From: Sphingobium terrigena
GTDB taxonomy: Bacteria > Pseudomonadota > Alphaproteobacteria > Sphingomonadales > Sphingomonadaceae
Direction: 5' to 3'
DNA length: 35,458 nt
Assembly: GCF_003591655.1 (NCBI RefSeq)
Contig: NZ_QVRA01000033.1
Coordinates: forward strand, 1 to 35,458
Numbering within the stretch: the first letter of the stretch is position 1; each line of letters starts with the position of its first letter. This document shows, in pieces, positions 8,501 to 15,909 of the stretch. Both the position numbers and the translations under genes were made by a program. The notes under the pieces were generated by a model. That model saw nothing but the letters and a program-made list of their open reading frames with translations, was not told the DNA's origin and ran no database searches.

Positions 8501-8700
8501 TAGGTGACCTGGTTCTCGACGATCTGCGGCGCTTGGCCGGGGTAGCTGGTGCGGATGATGACCTGCGTGTCGGAGAGATCGGGGAGCGCGTCGATCGCGG
8601 TCGATCGCACCGCCCAGACGCCCACGCCAATGAGCGCCAGTACGCCGATCAGAACGAAGAAGCGGTTCCTGACCGACCAGCGGATGAGATGGGCGATCAC
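5557..8700 (-). CDS. cusA: CusA-type heavy-metal RND efflux pump, inner-membrane subunit
   Basis: A 1047-residue proton-driven RND transporter that would move Cu(I)/Ag(I) from the periplasm or cytosol into the CusC channel. Length and motifs fit the monovalent-metal subgroup: IDALPDLSDTQVIIRTSYPG near the N-terminus, then VRGYSFFGDSFVYVIFEDGT and DLYWARSRVLEYLNQ. The proton-relay helix has GAMVDAAVVMIENAHKK with its buried Asp. The porter domain includes Met-containing segments such as NMDEGDLLYMPSALPG. Twelve membrane helices in two repeats are apparent. The start is GTG at 8700, overlapping the cusB stop by 4 bp (GTGA), which implies translational coupling. The divalent pump CzcA is the alternative, but the motifs and the CusF partners favour copper/silver. 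Confidence 0.93.
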   Translation of the reverse strand: MIAHLIRWSVRNRFFVLIGVLALIGVGVWAVRSTAIDALPDLSDTQVIIRTSYPGQAPQIVENQVTYPLTTTMLSVPGAKTVRGYSFFGDSFVYVIFEDGTDLYWARSRVLEYLNQVQGRLPASARSALGPDATGVGWVYEYALVDRTARHDLSQLRGIQDWFLRYELKTVTGVAEVASMGGMVKQYQVLLDPVKLAAYGITHQQAVQAISQANQEAGGSVLEMAEAEYMVRASGYLKTLDDFRAIPLRTGAGGVPVRLGDVATIQIGPEMRRGIAELNGEGEVAGGVVILRSGKNARETIAGVKDKLTELKKSLPPGVEVVTVYDRSQLIDRAVENLTHKLVEEFIVVAIVCGLFLWHVRSALVAILTLPLGVLAAFVVMRFQGVNANIMSLGGIAIAIGAMVDAAVVMIENAHKKIEHWEQDHPGKHLEGEMRWIVITEAAAEVGPALFFSLLIITLSFIPVFTLEGQEGRLFAPLAFTKTYAMASAAILSVTLVPILMGLLIRGKIPPEQSNPVNRWLTNIYRPAIDWTMRRPKTVLLIAALVFATTAWPLTHLGGEFMPNMDEGDLLYMPSALPGLSAAKASQLLQQTDRLIKTVPEVESVFGKAGRAETATDPAPLEMFETTIQFKPRDQWRAGMTPDKLVEELDRTVKLPGLANVWVPPIRNRIDMLATGIKSPIGVKVSGSDLVQLDRIAHDVETVAKTVPGVSSALAERLTGGRYVDVDIDRASAARFGLNITDVQAIVSGAIGGETIGETVEGLARYPISVRYPREVRDSLEGLRTLPVLTPSGQQITLGTVANISIAEGPPMLKTENARPSTWVYVDVRGRDLASVVGDLQRAVAKQVKLSPGVSIAYSGQFEYLERAVDKLKLVVPATLLIIFVLLYMIFGRFDEAALIMGTLPFALTGGIWILYLLGFNQSVATGVGFIALAGVSAEFGVVMLIYLKNALEERGAGPDATQVEAAVREGALLRVRPKAMTVAVILAGLLPILLGSGAGSEVMSRIAAPMIGGMLTAPLLSMFVLPAAYLLLRRPKSKPTPQPLIS

Positions 8701-10184
8701 TGGCCAGCTACCTTCGCCATGCGACGCACCGTCGGCCCAGCCGGAGGTTGATCGAATCCGAAACGGACCCGATCGCCGGTCTTGAGGCCGCGCGCGACCT
8801 TAGGATCGGGAAGCTGGAAGGTCATCGTCATCGCTGGCCAGCCGATAGCCGGCACCGGCTCGTGACTCAGTGTTACCGTATTGGCGGTGATCTGCTCGAT
8901 CTTGCCGACAGTCTCGTAGAGTCTGCCGATAACGGCGGGATTGGCGGCTATGGGCGCGCCACCCCCGATCGGCCGCGCCTGGACTCCGGACAGGCTCGCC
9001 TCGGAGTCTATCAGGAACTGGCCCGACGCCACGATCTTCTCACCCTCGCCCAGGCCCGCCAGGATCTCAGTCTGGCCCCCGGATTCCCGCCCGGTCTGGA
9101 CCTCAGCCGGCCGATAGCGGCCCTTGTCGAGCGCGAGCATCACCAATGTCCGCTTGCCGGTACGGATCAGCGCTTCGGAGGGCACCAGCAGCGCCGGTTG
9201 CGTGACTCCGCCAAACGACACGGTGGCGAACATGCCGGGACGCAGGCGTCCGCTGCGGTTGGGCAACTCAATCCGGACGGTCAGCGTCCGGCTGTCGGCT
9301 TGCGTCTGCGGCAGGATCGCTGAAACGCGGCCTGACAAGATCTCGCCGGGAAATGCCGCGAGTGTCGCCCGCACGGTTTGCCCGGGTTTGAGCGGTCCGG
9401 CGATCGCCTCGGGCACGGCGGCATTGAGCCAGACAGTGCCGAGACCATTCACCTCTGCGAGCGTCTGTCCTGCCGTCAGTGTCATGCCGGCCCGCACGCC
9501 CAATGTTTTGACAACGCCGCCGATCGGCGTGGAGATCGTGATGACATTGTGCGGACGGCCGCCGCGCTCGACCGACGCGATGGTGCCAGACGGCATGCCA
9601 AGCAGCATGAGTCGCTGGCGGGCCGCCTGGGTCAGTGCTGCGTTGCCGGTGCGGCGCACCGCGAGAAACTCGGCCTGCGCCCCGCCCCACTCCGGCACCA
9701 GGATATCGGCGAGCGGCGCCCCCGCGCCGACCACGTCACCCGGCGCGCGACCATAGACTCGCTGCACGAAGCCCCCGGCGCGTGCCTGGACGACCGCGAC
9801 ATCGCGTTGGTTGAAGTCGATTGTGCCGGTCGCGGTGAGGCTGCTAGCCAGCTCGCCGCGTTGCACCGTGGCGATCCGCAGACCGAGCGCCTGCGAGGCG
9901 GAAGCGTCGACCGAAATGCCCGGCACCTGCGCGCTTGCTCCGCCCTCGTCCGCATACCGAGGGATCGTCTGCATCCCCATGGATGAGAGACCGGGGCCCT
10001 CATGGTGCTCGGCCGGTATCATCGGATCGTACCAATAAAGAATTTTGCGCGCTGCCGGCTTTACGGCCCCACCATCTTTTGTGCCCTGGAAGCCCGCTAG
10101 AGCGAACCCGAGACCGCCGGCAGCAAGCGCAAGAGCAGCAGCTGCGCCAAAGAGCCACCCGCGGGCTATCATAACCTGGCTCAT
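8697..10184 (-). CDS. cusB: CusB-type membrane fusion protein with a C-terminal CusF domain
   Basis: A 495-residue periplasmic adaptor linking CusA to CusC. Order: an N-terminal membrane anchor (LFGAAAALALAAGGLGFALA); a heavy-metal-binding segment YWYDPMIPAEHHEGPGLSSM with Met and His residues; the barrel-sandwich hybrid, helical hairpin and beta-barrel of RND adaptors (VVQARAGGFVQRVYGRAPGD; TISTPIGGVVKTLGVRAGM; LRPGMFATVSFGG). After a short linker, residues about 421-495 form a full CusF domain with H441, W449, M452 and M454 in the same spacing as the separate CusF. The pump therefore carries both a built-in and a free metal chaperone. ATGA couples it to cusC upstream and GTGA to cusA downstream. 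Confidence 0.92.
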   Translation of the reverse strand: MSQVMIARGWLFGAAAALALAAGGLGFALAGFQGTKDGGAVKPAARKILYWYDPMIPAEHHEGPGLSSMGMQTIPRYADEGGASAQVPGISVDASASQALGLRIATVQRGELASSLTATGTIDFNQRDVAVVQARAGGFVQRVYGRAPGDVVGAGAPLADILVPEWGGAQAEFLAVRRTGNAALTQAARQRLMLLGMPSGTIASVERGGRPHNVITISTPIGGVVKTLGVRAGMTLTAGQTLAEVNGLGTVWLNAAVPEAIAGPLKPGQTVRATLAAFPGEILSGRVSAILPQTQADSRTLTVRIELPNRSGRLRPGMFATVSFGGVTQPALLVPSEALIRTGKRTLVMLALDKGRYRPAEVQTGRESGGQTEILAGLGEGEKIVASGQFLIDSEASLSGVQARPIGGGAPIAANPAVIGRLYETVGKIEQITANTVTLSHEPVPAIGWPAMTMTFQLPDPKVARGLKTGDRVRFGFDQPPAGPTVRRMAKVAGQ

Positions 10185-11410
10185 CGATTTTCGCTCCGGT
10201 AGGTGAGTGTCAGCCGCGCACCGTCCGCGGTGACCAGGGCTTCACGATCAAGAGTCGTGATGGTGGCATCGGCCAGCGCGGCATAGGCGTCGGCGATATC
10301 GACGAGACTGGCACGACCAGCCGCATAACTGGCGGTTTCCAATTTCACGCGCTGCTCAGCGAGCGGTTGCAGTGTGCTCTGCGCACGCATCCATTGCTCA
10401 TGGTGCATGACATGGTCGGCGATATCCGCATCAAGGTCGGCGGCGAGCGCGCGCCGCGAGGCCTCGCGTTCAGCCAGCACTCGTCCGGCATTTGCCTGGG
10501 CTGCCGCGATCCCGGCATTCTGGCGACTGCGCGTGAAGAACGGCAGGCTGACTGTCACACCGGCCGAGACATAGTCGCCGAACCGGGGATCGCGGCGCTG
10601 GTAGGCCAGGTTGACACCAAAATCGGAACGCCGGCCGGCATCGGCTACGCGCACATCGGCATCCGCCTGCCCGGCCTGGGCATCGATCATCTGGATGGTG
10701 GGGTGGCGGTCGAGTCCTGCGCGCAGACCCGCTGCGTCGACCGCAAAATCGGGGATCGGTCCGGCGATCTCCGGCGCGGGGTCTCCGGTCCAGCGGGTTA
10801 GCGTCGCGCGTGCCCGCGCCACGTTCGAGACGAGTTCACTGCGGCGATCCTGCATCGCGGCGACGGCTTGGCGCCCTGCAAGGGTCTGCGCCGGGCGCGC
10901 GCCTCCCGATGCGACCGCACCTGGCGTCGTTCCCACCACACGCTCGAGACCGGACAGAATATCGTCGAGCACGGCGAGCCTGCGCTCGGCATAGGCCAAG
11001 TTGATCCAGGCTAGCGCGGTGCCAACCTCGACCGTGCGCGCCTGGACTGCGGTATCAGCCTCGGCCGCCTTTATGTCGCTGTCGGCGCGCGCCTGTTGCG
11101 CATGGCGCTTGGCGAGATTGGGAATGTCCTGGGACACGCCGACCCGCGCCATGCTGAAATTGTCGCGCTGCGGCTCGAACGCGAGCGGTCCCGATACCGG
11201 GAAACTGTCGATCCCAACTGCAAGCGTCGGATCAGGCAGGGCGCCGGCCGCGCCGCGCACGGAACGGGCGGCGTTGGCACCGAGCGCCTTCGCCTTGAGC
11301 GACGGCGCTTCCTGCCGGGCGCGCTGGAGGGCCGCGTCGAAGGTGAGCGGCTCGGCGAAGGCAATGCCGGGGATTGCCGCTAACAGCGGCATACACAAAA
11401 ATAATCGCAT
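10181..11410 (-). CDS. cusC: TolC/CusC-type outer-membrane efflux channel
   Basis: A 409-residue outer-membrane factor that forms the exit duct of the pump. A signal peptide (LFLCMPLLAAIPGIAFA) is followed by LTFDAALQRARQEAPSLKAK and two TolC-type helical repeats (VGVSQDIPNLAKRHAQQARA in the first; VTVSLPFFTRSRQNAGIAAA in the second). There is no lipobox, unlike E. coli CusC, so it is probably not lipidated. The ATG at 11410 has AGGAGA at 6 nt spacing. The stop overlaps the cusB start (ATGA). It is the first gene of the tightly coupled cusC-cusB-cusA-cusF cluster. Confidence 0.9.
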   Translation of the reverse strand: MRLFLCMPLLAAIPGIAFAEPLTFDAALQRARQEAPSLKAKALGANAARSVRGAAGALPDPTLAVGIDSFPVSGPLAFEPQRDNFSMARVGVSQDIPNLAKRHAQQARADSDIKAAEADTAVQARTVEVGTALAWINLAYAERRLAVLDDILSGLERVVGTTPGAVASGGARPAQTLAGRQAVAAMQDRRSELVSNVARARATLTRWTGDPAPEIAGPIPDFAVDAAGLRAGLDRHPTIQMIDAQAGQADADVRVADAGRRSDFGVNLAYQRRDPRFGDYVSAGVTVSLPFFTRSRQNAGIAAAQANAGRVLAEREASRRALAADLDADIADHVMHHEQWMRAQSTLQPLAEQRVKLETASYAAGRASLVDIADAYAALADATITTLDREALVTADGARLTLTYRSENR

Positions 11411-11459
11411 GGAGATCTCCTGATCGGAGGTTCAGGCAAGCGTGGCACACCAGGCATGT

Positions 11460-11494
11460 CAGTGGCGGCAGGAAGGGGTATCCCGCCGCCACTG
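11460..11494 (-). terminator. Hairpin between the 94-aa exported protein gene and cusC
   Basis: CAGTGGCGGC (11460-11469) and GCCGCCACTG (11485-11494) are perfect 10-bp inverted repeats. The 15-nt loop contains GGGTATCCC, which can extend the pairing. No T run follows on the minus strand, so it is more likely an attenuator, RNA-processing or stabilising structure than a simple intrinsic terminator. It sits before the cusC ribosome-binding site. Confidence 0.5.
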
Positions 11495-11538
11495 CTGGCC
11501 TAGCCGTCTATGCGACCTGAAGCGGCCAGAACCTGCTG

Positions 11539-11820
11539 CTAGCCAGCCGAGGCGCCGGACGGAGACATCATGCCATGCATCTCCTTCATACAATCCGCGG
11601 AGCTCATCTTCATCATGTCGCAGTCGCAGTTGGCCATCTTCGCGGTATCAGGCACCCAGACGCGCCGCTGAGCCGGTCCCGTGGCGCGCGGGCCATATTG
11701 GGGAACCGACTTCCACTCATAATGACCGGATTGTTGGCTGTGGTCGGGCTGGCCGGCGAATGCGGCGGCAGGCGCGGCAAGGGCTACGCCCAGCAGGGCG
11801 TAGAAAACACGGTTTTTCAT
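11539..11820 (-). CDS. Small exported Cys/Met-rich protein in the copper cluster
   Basis: A 93-residue protein of no recognised family. It has a clear signal peptide (MKNRVFYALLGVALAAPAAA, cleavage near AFA). The middle part has HYEWKSVPQYGPRATGPAQR. The C-terminal half is rich in possible metal ligands: NCDCDMMKMSSADCMKEMHG and then MM, with three Cys and many Met. ATG at 11820 is chosen over the ATG at 11844 because AAAGGA lies about 8 nt before it and the signal peptide then starts correctly. The placement between the DUF411 gene and cusCBA, on the same strand, suggests a periplasmic copper buffer or carrier. This is inference from composition and context. Confidence 0.75.
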   Translation of the reverse strand: MKNRVFYALLGVALAAPAAAFAGQPDHSQQSGHYEWKSVPQYGPRATGPAQRRVWVPDTAKMANCDCDMMKMSSADCMKEMHGMMSPSGASAG

Positions 11821-11862
11821 GACTGTAATCCTTTGGCAAATCATCGTGGTAGCCGCAGATCG

Positions 11863-11903
11863 GACAGGATGTTTGAGTGCGCGATAGGCGCACCGATCCT
11901 GTC
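11863..11903 (-). terminator. Two-tier hairpin between the two small exported protein genes
   Basis: The outer arms GACAGGAT (11863-11870) and ATCCTGTC (11896-11903) enclose perfect inner arms GTGCGC (11877-11882) and GCGCAC (11888-11893) with a 5-nt loop. An internal bulge separates the two stems. No T run follows on the minus strand. It may reduce transcription or protect the upstream mRNA, letting the two genes be expressed at different levels. Confidence 0.5.
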
Positions 11904-11923
11904 AGCCTGACGGCTGTGGTCGA

Positions 11924-12283
11924 TCAGCCAAGGATAGTCGGTGGTTCAGGCTCGGGGGTCAGATCACTGCCATGCAGGGTCGACGTCGTGGTCCAGAATG
12001 CCATAGCTCCGTGAGCCACCGGCGATGCCGGGACGCGCGGCGCGTCGCGCAGAACCATCGGAACGACACAGCCCATTGATGCGACGCAGTCGAGCGTCAG
12101 CCCCTTGCAGGGCTTGCCCGAGGGCTGTTGTTTCTGAGCCATCGCATTCATGCAATCTGCGCTCATTCCCGAAATCGCCATCGGCGCGGAAACCGGGGCC
12201 GGGTTAGAGGCATAGGCCGCCGCTTGGCCCATGAGGCCAACCAAGGCTCCCAGCAGGAGGAAGAGATGCAGTACCCGTTTCAC
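11924..12283 (-). CDS. Small exported protein with four Cys, copper cluster
   Basis: A 119-residue protein that I cannot assign to a family. It begins with a signal peptide (KRVLHLFLLLGALVGLMGQAAA). The mature part contains MAISGMSADCMNAMAQ and then KPCKGLTLDCVASMGCVVPM, giving four Cys plus several Met, so metal or disulphide binding is plausible. A hydrophobic or polar tail ends in PEPEPPTILG. The start is GTG at 12283, with only a weak purine stretch before it. It lies 43 bp downstream of the DUF411 gene and in the same direction, probably in one transcript. The DCMxxM spacing resembles that of the next small protein (DCMKEM), hinting at shared metal handling. Confidence 0.65.
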   Translation of the reverse strand: MKRVLHLFLLLGALVGLMGQAAAYASNPAPVSAPMAISGMSADCMNAMAQKQQPSGKPCKGLTLDCVASMGCVVPMVLRDAPRVPASPVAHGAMAFWTTTSTLHGSDLTPEPEPPTILG

Positions 12284-12326
12284 AGCCGTTACTTCTTACA
12301 CCCGTCCTTATCGTAGAACAACGACA

Positions 12327-12773
12327 TCATCGTCCGCCATGACGCGCAAAGACATGCTGTCCACCTGGACCGAAGGCGACGACATTATAGGGGTCCACGT
12401 GTTGCCCCGGGACTTCCATCCCCGGCGAGCCCATCGGCATCCCGGCAACCGCAAGTCCACGCACGCCGCGCGGCTTCTGGGCAAGGACGCGCTTCATGTC
12501 GGTAATCGGGACATGACCCTCGAATGCCATGCCGTCTACAATCGCTGTATGGCAGGATGACAGGCCCGAAGGAACGCCTTGGGTCCGCTGGAAGCTGGAG
12601 CGCTGGCGATCGTCGATGATGGTTACTTGGCGCCCGAACTGCTTACGCACCTGCGCCGCCCACTGCGCGCAGCAGCCACAGCCCGGATCGCGGTGAACCA
12701 CGATAGGCGTCGCCGCCGCGCTGGCGACAGACACCGATGCGGGGATCAACGATAATGCGAGTTTCAGTTTCAT
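12327..12773 (-). CDS. DUF411 (CopG-like) periplasmic metal-binding protein
   Basis: A 148-residue exported protein of the DUF411 family, often found with copper-resistance genes; its exact role is not settled. A signal peptide (MKLKLALSLIPASVSVASAA) is followed by the family signature VVHRDPGCGCCAQWAAQVRK, which has a thioredoxin-like CGCC motif. Other conserved parts are QGVPSGLSSCHTAIVDGMAF, EGHVPITDMKRVLAQKP and RGLAVAGMPMGSPGME. The ATG at 12773 is preferred over 12794 because AAGGAT precedes it at 5 nt and the signal peptide then starts at the N-terminus. It is upstream of the small Cys proteins and cusCBAF, and may help take copper to the pump. Confidence 0.88.
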   Translation of the reverse strand: MKLKLALSLIPASVSVASAAATPIVVHRDPGCGCCAQWAAQVRKQFGRQVTIIDDRQRSSFQRTQGVPSGLSSCHTAIVDGMAFEGHVPITDMKRVLAQKPRGVRGLAVAGMPMGSPGMEVPGQHVDPYNVVAFGPGGQHVFARHGGR

Positions 12774-13097
12774 ATCATCCTTCACCGCACTCACTCATCA
12801 AGGCGACTGTTCATATTACGCACGAGTACCGCTTACCCCTCAAAAATGGCAGACGGTCGACGGATGACCATGGCGATCACGAACCGGCGTTTGTGAATGG
12901 GCAAACCAGGGTCTTTGCGGACCTCTCGCACTCGCGTCGATTTATGCAGTCGAAAAGCATTATTGCACCCGAGCAGGCCGCATTTCACATCTCAGCGACC
13001 CGGTCGCACGGCCGTAAGTTGACCGTTCGGAGTCCCGCATTCCCAACAGACGTGACGTATCTTTTCCTGTTCAATTCCACGTCGAGCAGAGCGACCC
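12774..13097. other. Gap of about 320 bp that probably holds the promoter of the DUF411-cus operon
   Basis: No frame here has a recognisable product. It lies between the end of the epimerase/SPW gene and the start of the DUF411 gene, both on the minus strand, so it is the natural place for a promoter for the downstream genes. I did not find a convincing CueR-type dyad or a CopR/CusR-type repeat. Confidence 0.4.
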
Positions 13098-15782
13098 TCA
13101 GATCACATATTTGTCCCAGCTCGCATAATGTTCAGCGCTGCGCTTGCCGCGCGGAAGGCTGAGACCGACGAGGGCGAGCCCTATGATCACCGAAACGATC
13201 GTTCCCAGGTGGCCGGCCCCCGTCAGCAGGAAAGGGGCAGCAACCAGCCAGGCGCCGAGCGCGCCATTGATGAAGCGCACGGCGCGGGCAACTTCGGCGG
13301 TGGCGATGATCGCGACGGTGATGACCAGGGCACCAATGACATGGTCGCTGTTCGCCATGGCGCCCTCATTGCCCAGTGTCACCCGCGTGAGCATGAGGAA
13401 TGCGCCGAGCGCGATACTGACCGCCAGCGTCCACGGCAGGGTCAGCCCCCGCTTTGCATCGGCCCAAAATGCGGCAGGCGACGACATCAGGTCGGAGGCG
13501 TCCTCACTGCCGGCCTCGCTCGCGTCGCCCTGGAAGAAGGTGCGAATCAGCGGCTTGCCGCGGCATTTCGCCCACACAAGGAACTGACCCATGGCGATGA
13601 CCTCGTCGAGCGCGAAAGGGATCATGATCAGCATGGCGAGGGCGGCGATCAGCGCCAGCGTGCTCCAGGTGCCAATGACGATGGGCTGGCTGATGATGAA
13701 ATAGATGCTGACCACGCCGAGTGGAATGACCAGGATGCCGAAGAAGGTCACCATCCACGGCATCGTGCGCCAGCGGTCGCGGGTGCCCATCACCGCCATC
13801 AGGATCTCGAGCACGTAGCTGATGGTGCCGAGACCGCCGTCGGGAATCGGCCACGCCTTTGACATGTTAGACGTGATGATCTCCTCGGTACCATTGCGCG
13901 GATCGCTCAACGAGCCGACAAAGAAGGGTTCCCAGACGCTATCGATGTGGCCCAGTTGGTATGCCGTCAGGATGCGCGAGGTAAGAAGACCTATCAGACC
14001 CATCACGACGATCGGCAGCCGCTGGGCATCGGTAGACGGGGAATAGGTCCAGCCGGGTGGGATGTTCTTGGGGTCCATCATCCCTGCCATGCTCATACCC
14101 GGCATCATCGGCACGAGCACCGACAGCGCGATCACAGCCGAGCCGATGAGCAAATCGTTGTTGTACTGCGCCGCGCTCGGGCTCCAAAAGATCAACGGCG
14201 CGAACAGCAGCCAGATCCCAACGAATGCGACCGCCCACTGAGCCCACGTCTTGGTGCGTGGTACAAGCGACAGCGCACCGAACAGCGCGATGGCAAGCCC
14301 GCTGACAAGATCGCTTACGGCCAGCGCGCTTGCACGCCACTCGATCGACGGCAGACCGCGATCGACCGTTACGAACCGCGCCGCCTCACCGACGCGCTGC
14401 GCGGTCATGGAGTCGTAGATGAGCGGGCTCGAGGCGAGCCACAGACCGAGGCCGATGTTGGCGTAGAGCGCCCAGCGCGCACGGCGCTCGTCGCGGTCCA
14501 TCATGGCCATGTGATCGCCATGTGCACCGTGGCTGGACATCGCCATGTCCCCAGCCCCGTGCCCCACAGCGGCATGATCCATGTTGCCATGGTCCTTAGC
14601 TCCGTGCTCCATGCCGGGCATCGCGCCGGCTGCCGCTTCAGGCGGGTTATGGTCCAGCTCGGCCGGCTTCGGATCGGACTTGTCGTTCCAGGCGACGAGG
14701 TTTTCGTTGAGCTTGTTGTTCCGGTACCAGGCGCGCGGGTGGCGCTTCAACGCCGCAACGATCGTCGGAAGCGTTTCGCGAAGACTGTGCTTCGGCTCCC
14801 ATCCAAGTAGCGACCGTGCGCGCGAGATATCGAGAATGTAGTGGTCGTTGCTGCTGTCGATCATCCAGGGCTGGATGAAATCGTCGTCGCCGAGTGCCTC
14901 GTTCTGAAGAACGATACCAGCCTTCGCGAGCGGCTGCGGGATGCGGATCGTCTTCCAGCCCTCGCCGTGGAGCGCCTCGCCGACGATGTCCTGGATTTCG
15001 GCGTAGCCGGGGGCATCGGGTTCGCCGATGAGCAGGGGCAGTTCAGACGGAAGATCGTGCCGCCGATCGACCAGGCGCACCACGGCTTCCGCCAGGTCAT
15101 CGCGGTGCACCGATGATTGCGCCGCGCACAGCATGCCAGGATAGAAATGCGAGATCAGGCGGTGCTCGTAGATCTGCGATATCTGCTGTGCGAGGAACGC
15201 TGAGCGTCCCTCGTCGGCATAGACTCCTGCGGGTCGCAGGTAGACGACGGGTATCCGTCCGTGACGCTCGTGCAGCAGCGCCTCTGTGTCGACTTTGGAC
15301 TGCGGGTACGCCCAGGAGGCACCGATCGGCGATTCCTCGTTGATGCGCTCCTGCGGAGTGGCGGTCGGTTTATGGACCAGCATCGTGCTGGCGAAGACGA
15401 ATTGCTCGACATCGAACGACTGGAGTCCGTCGATCAGCCGCCGTGTCCCTTGGACGGTTACCTTGTCGTAGAGCGGATTGGGATCGCCAGAAATGTCATA
15501 ATACGCGGCGAGATGAATGACGGAAGCAATGCGGTTGCCGTATCGCGCGCGAACCTCCTCGAGCGCAGCGTGAACCGCTTCATCCGAGCCGACATCAATG
15601 TCGATAGCGGCGGCGGGCGGTGGTGGCTCGGGCGGACCGGCGCGATCGAGACCGACGACCGTGTAGCGCTCGCCGAGCCGGGCGATCAGGGCCGCGGCGA
15701 TAAAACCGCTCGCTCCGGTGACGAGGACGATCTCAGAAGCGCCTTTGGCGCCACTCGGACCGCTGCGCTCGATGTCGGTCAT
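13098..15782 (-). CDS. Fusion of an NAD-dependent epimerase/dehydratase with a His/Met-rich linker and an SPW-type membrane region
   Basis: An 894-residue three-part protein. Residues about 18-345 form an extended SDR: the dinucleotide loop TGASGFIAAAL (22-32, with Ala in place of the last Gly), and the catalytic pair Y159 and K163 in WAYPQSK. Residues about 386-428 form a linker dense in His and Met (MPGMEHGAKDHGNMDHAAVG and onward). The rest is membrane-embedded, about ten helices. It has SPW-repeat-like segments at both ends (GLGLWLASSPLIY, GIWLLFAPLIF; later GALGAWLVAAPFLL). The centre (RWRTMPWMVTFFGILVIPLG, MIPFALDEVIAMGQFL) resembles membrane proteins annotated as vitamin K epoxide reductase-like. 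This half has only one Cys (WAKCRGK), so a CxxC thiol active site is absent. The substrate is unknown. Context and linker suggest a copper-related role. Confidence 0.75.
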   Translation of the reverse strand: MTDIERSGPSGAKGASEIVLVTGASGFIAAALIARLGERYTVVGLDRAGPPEPPPPAAAIDIDVGSDEAVHAALEEVRARYGNRIASVIHLAAYYDISGDPNPLYDKVTVQGTRRLIDGLQSFDVEQFVFASTMLVHKPTATPQERINEESPIGASWAYPQSKVDTEALLHERHGRIPVVYLRPAGVYADEGRSAFLAQQISQIYEHRLISHFYPGMLCAAQSSVHRDDLAEAVVRLVDRRHDLPSELPLLIGEPDAPGYAEIQDIVGEALHGEGWKTIRIPQPLAKAGIVLQNEALGDDDFIQPWMIDSSNDHYILDISRARSLLGWEPKHSLRETLPTIVAALKRHPRAWYRNNKLNENLVAWNDKSDPKPAELDHNPPEAAAGAMPGMEHGAKDHGNMDHAAVGHGAGDMAMSSHGAHGDHMAMMDRDERRARWALYANIGLGLWLASSPLIYDSMTAQRVGEAARFVTVDRGLPSIEWRASALAVSDLVSGLAIALFGALSLVPRTKTWAQWAVAFVGIWLLFAPLIFWSPSAAQYNNDLLIGSAVIALSVLVPMMPGMSMAGMMDPKNIPPGWTYSPSTDAQRLPIVVMGLIGLLTSRILTAYQLGHIDSVWEPFFVGSLSDPRNGTEEIITSNMSKAWPIPDGGLGTISYVLEILMAVMGTRDRWRTMPWMVTFFGILVIPLGVVSIYFIISQPIVIGTWSTLALIAALAMLIMIPFALDEVIAMGQFLVWAKCRGKPLIRTFFQGDASEAGSEDASDLMSSPAAFWADAKRGLTLPWTLAVSIALGAFLMLTRVTLGNEGAMANSDHVIGALVITVAIIATAEVARAVRFINGALGAWLVAAPFLLTGAGHLGTIVSVIIGLALVGLSLPRGKRSAEHYASWDKYVI

Positions 15783-15909
15783 ACTTCCACCATCCTGCTT
15801 CTTTCGCGAAGAGCGTCGATCGCTGGATATTTGAGCAAGATGCGCATGACGAAGCCTTTCCGACAGTACCCGATCATGTGCCCATCCTGTTTACTTCGAA
15901 GAACACACC

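Noticed and set aside
5165..10174. Many long plus-strand frames, up to 375 residues, across the cus genes
   Set aside because: They are antisense to cusF, cusA and cusB and have biased composition (Arg, His, Gly, Asp). High GC makes such open shadows common.
13128..14810. Plus-strand frames of 244 and 287 residues
   Set aside because: They are antisense to the epimerase/SPW fusion gene, which has full domain motifs; the antisense products show no domain.
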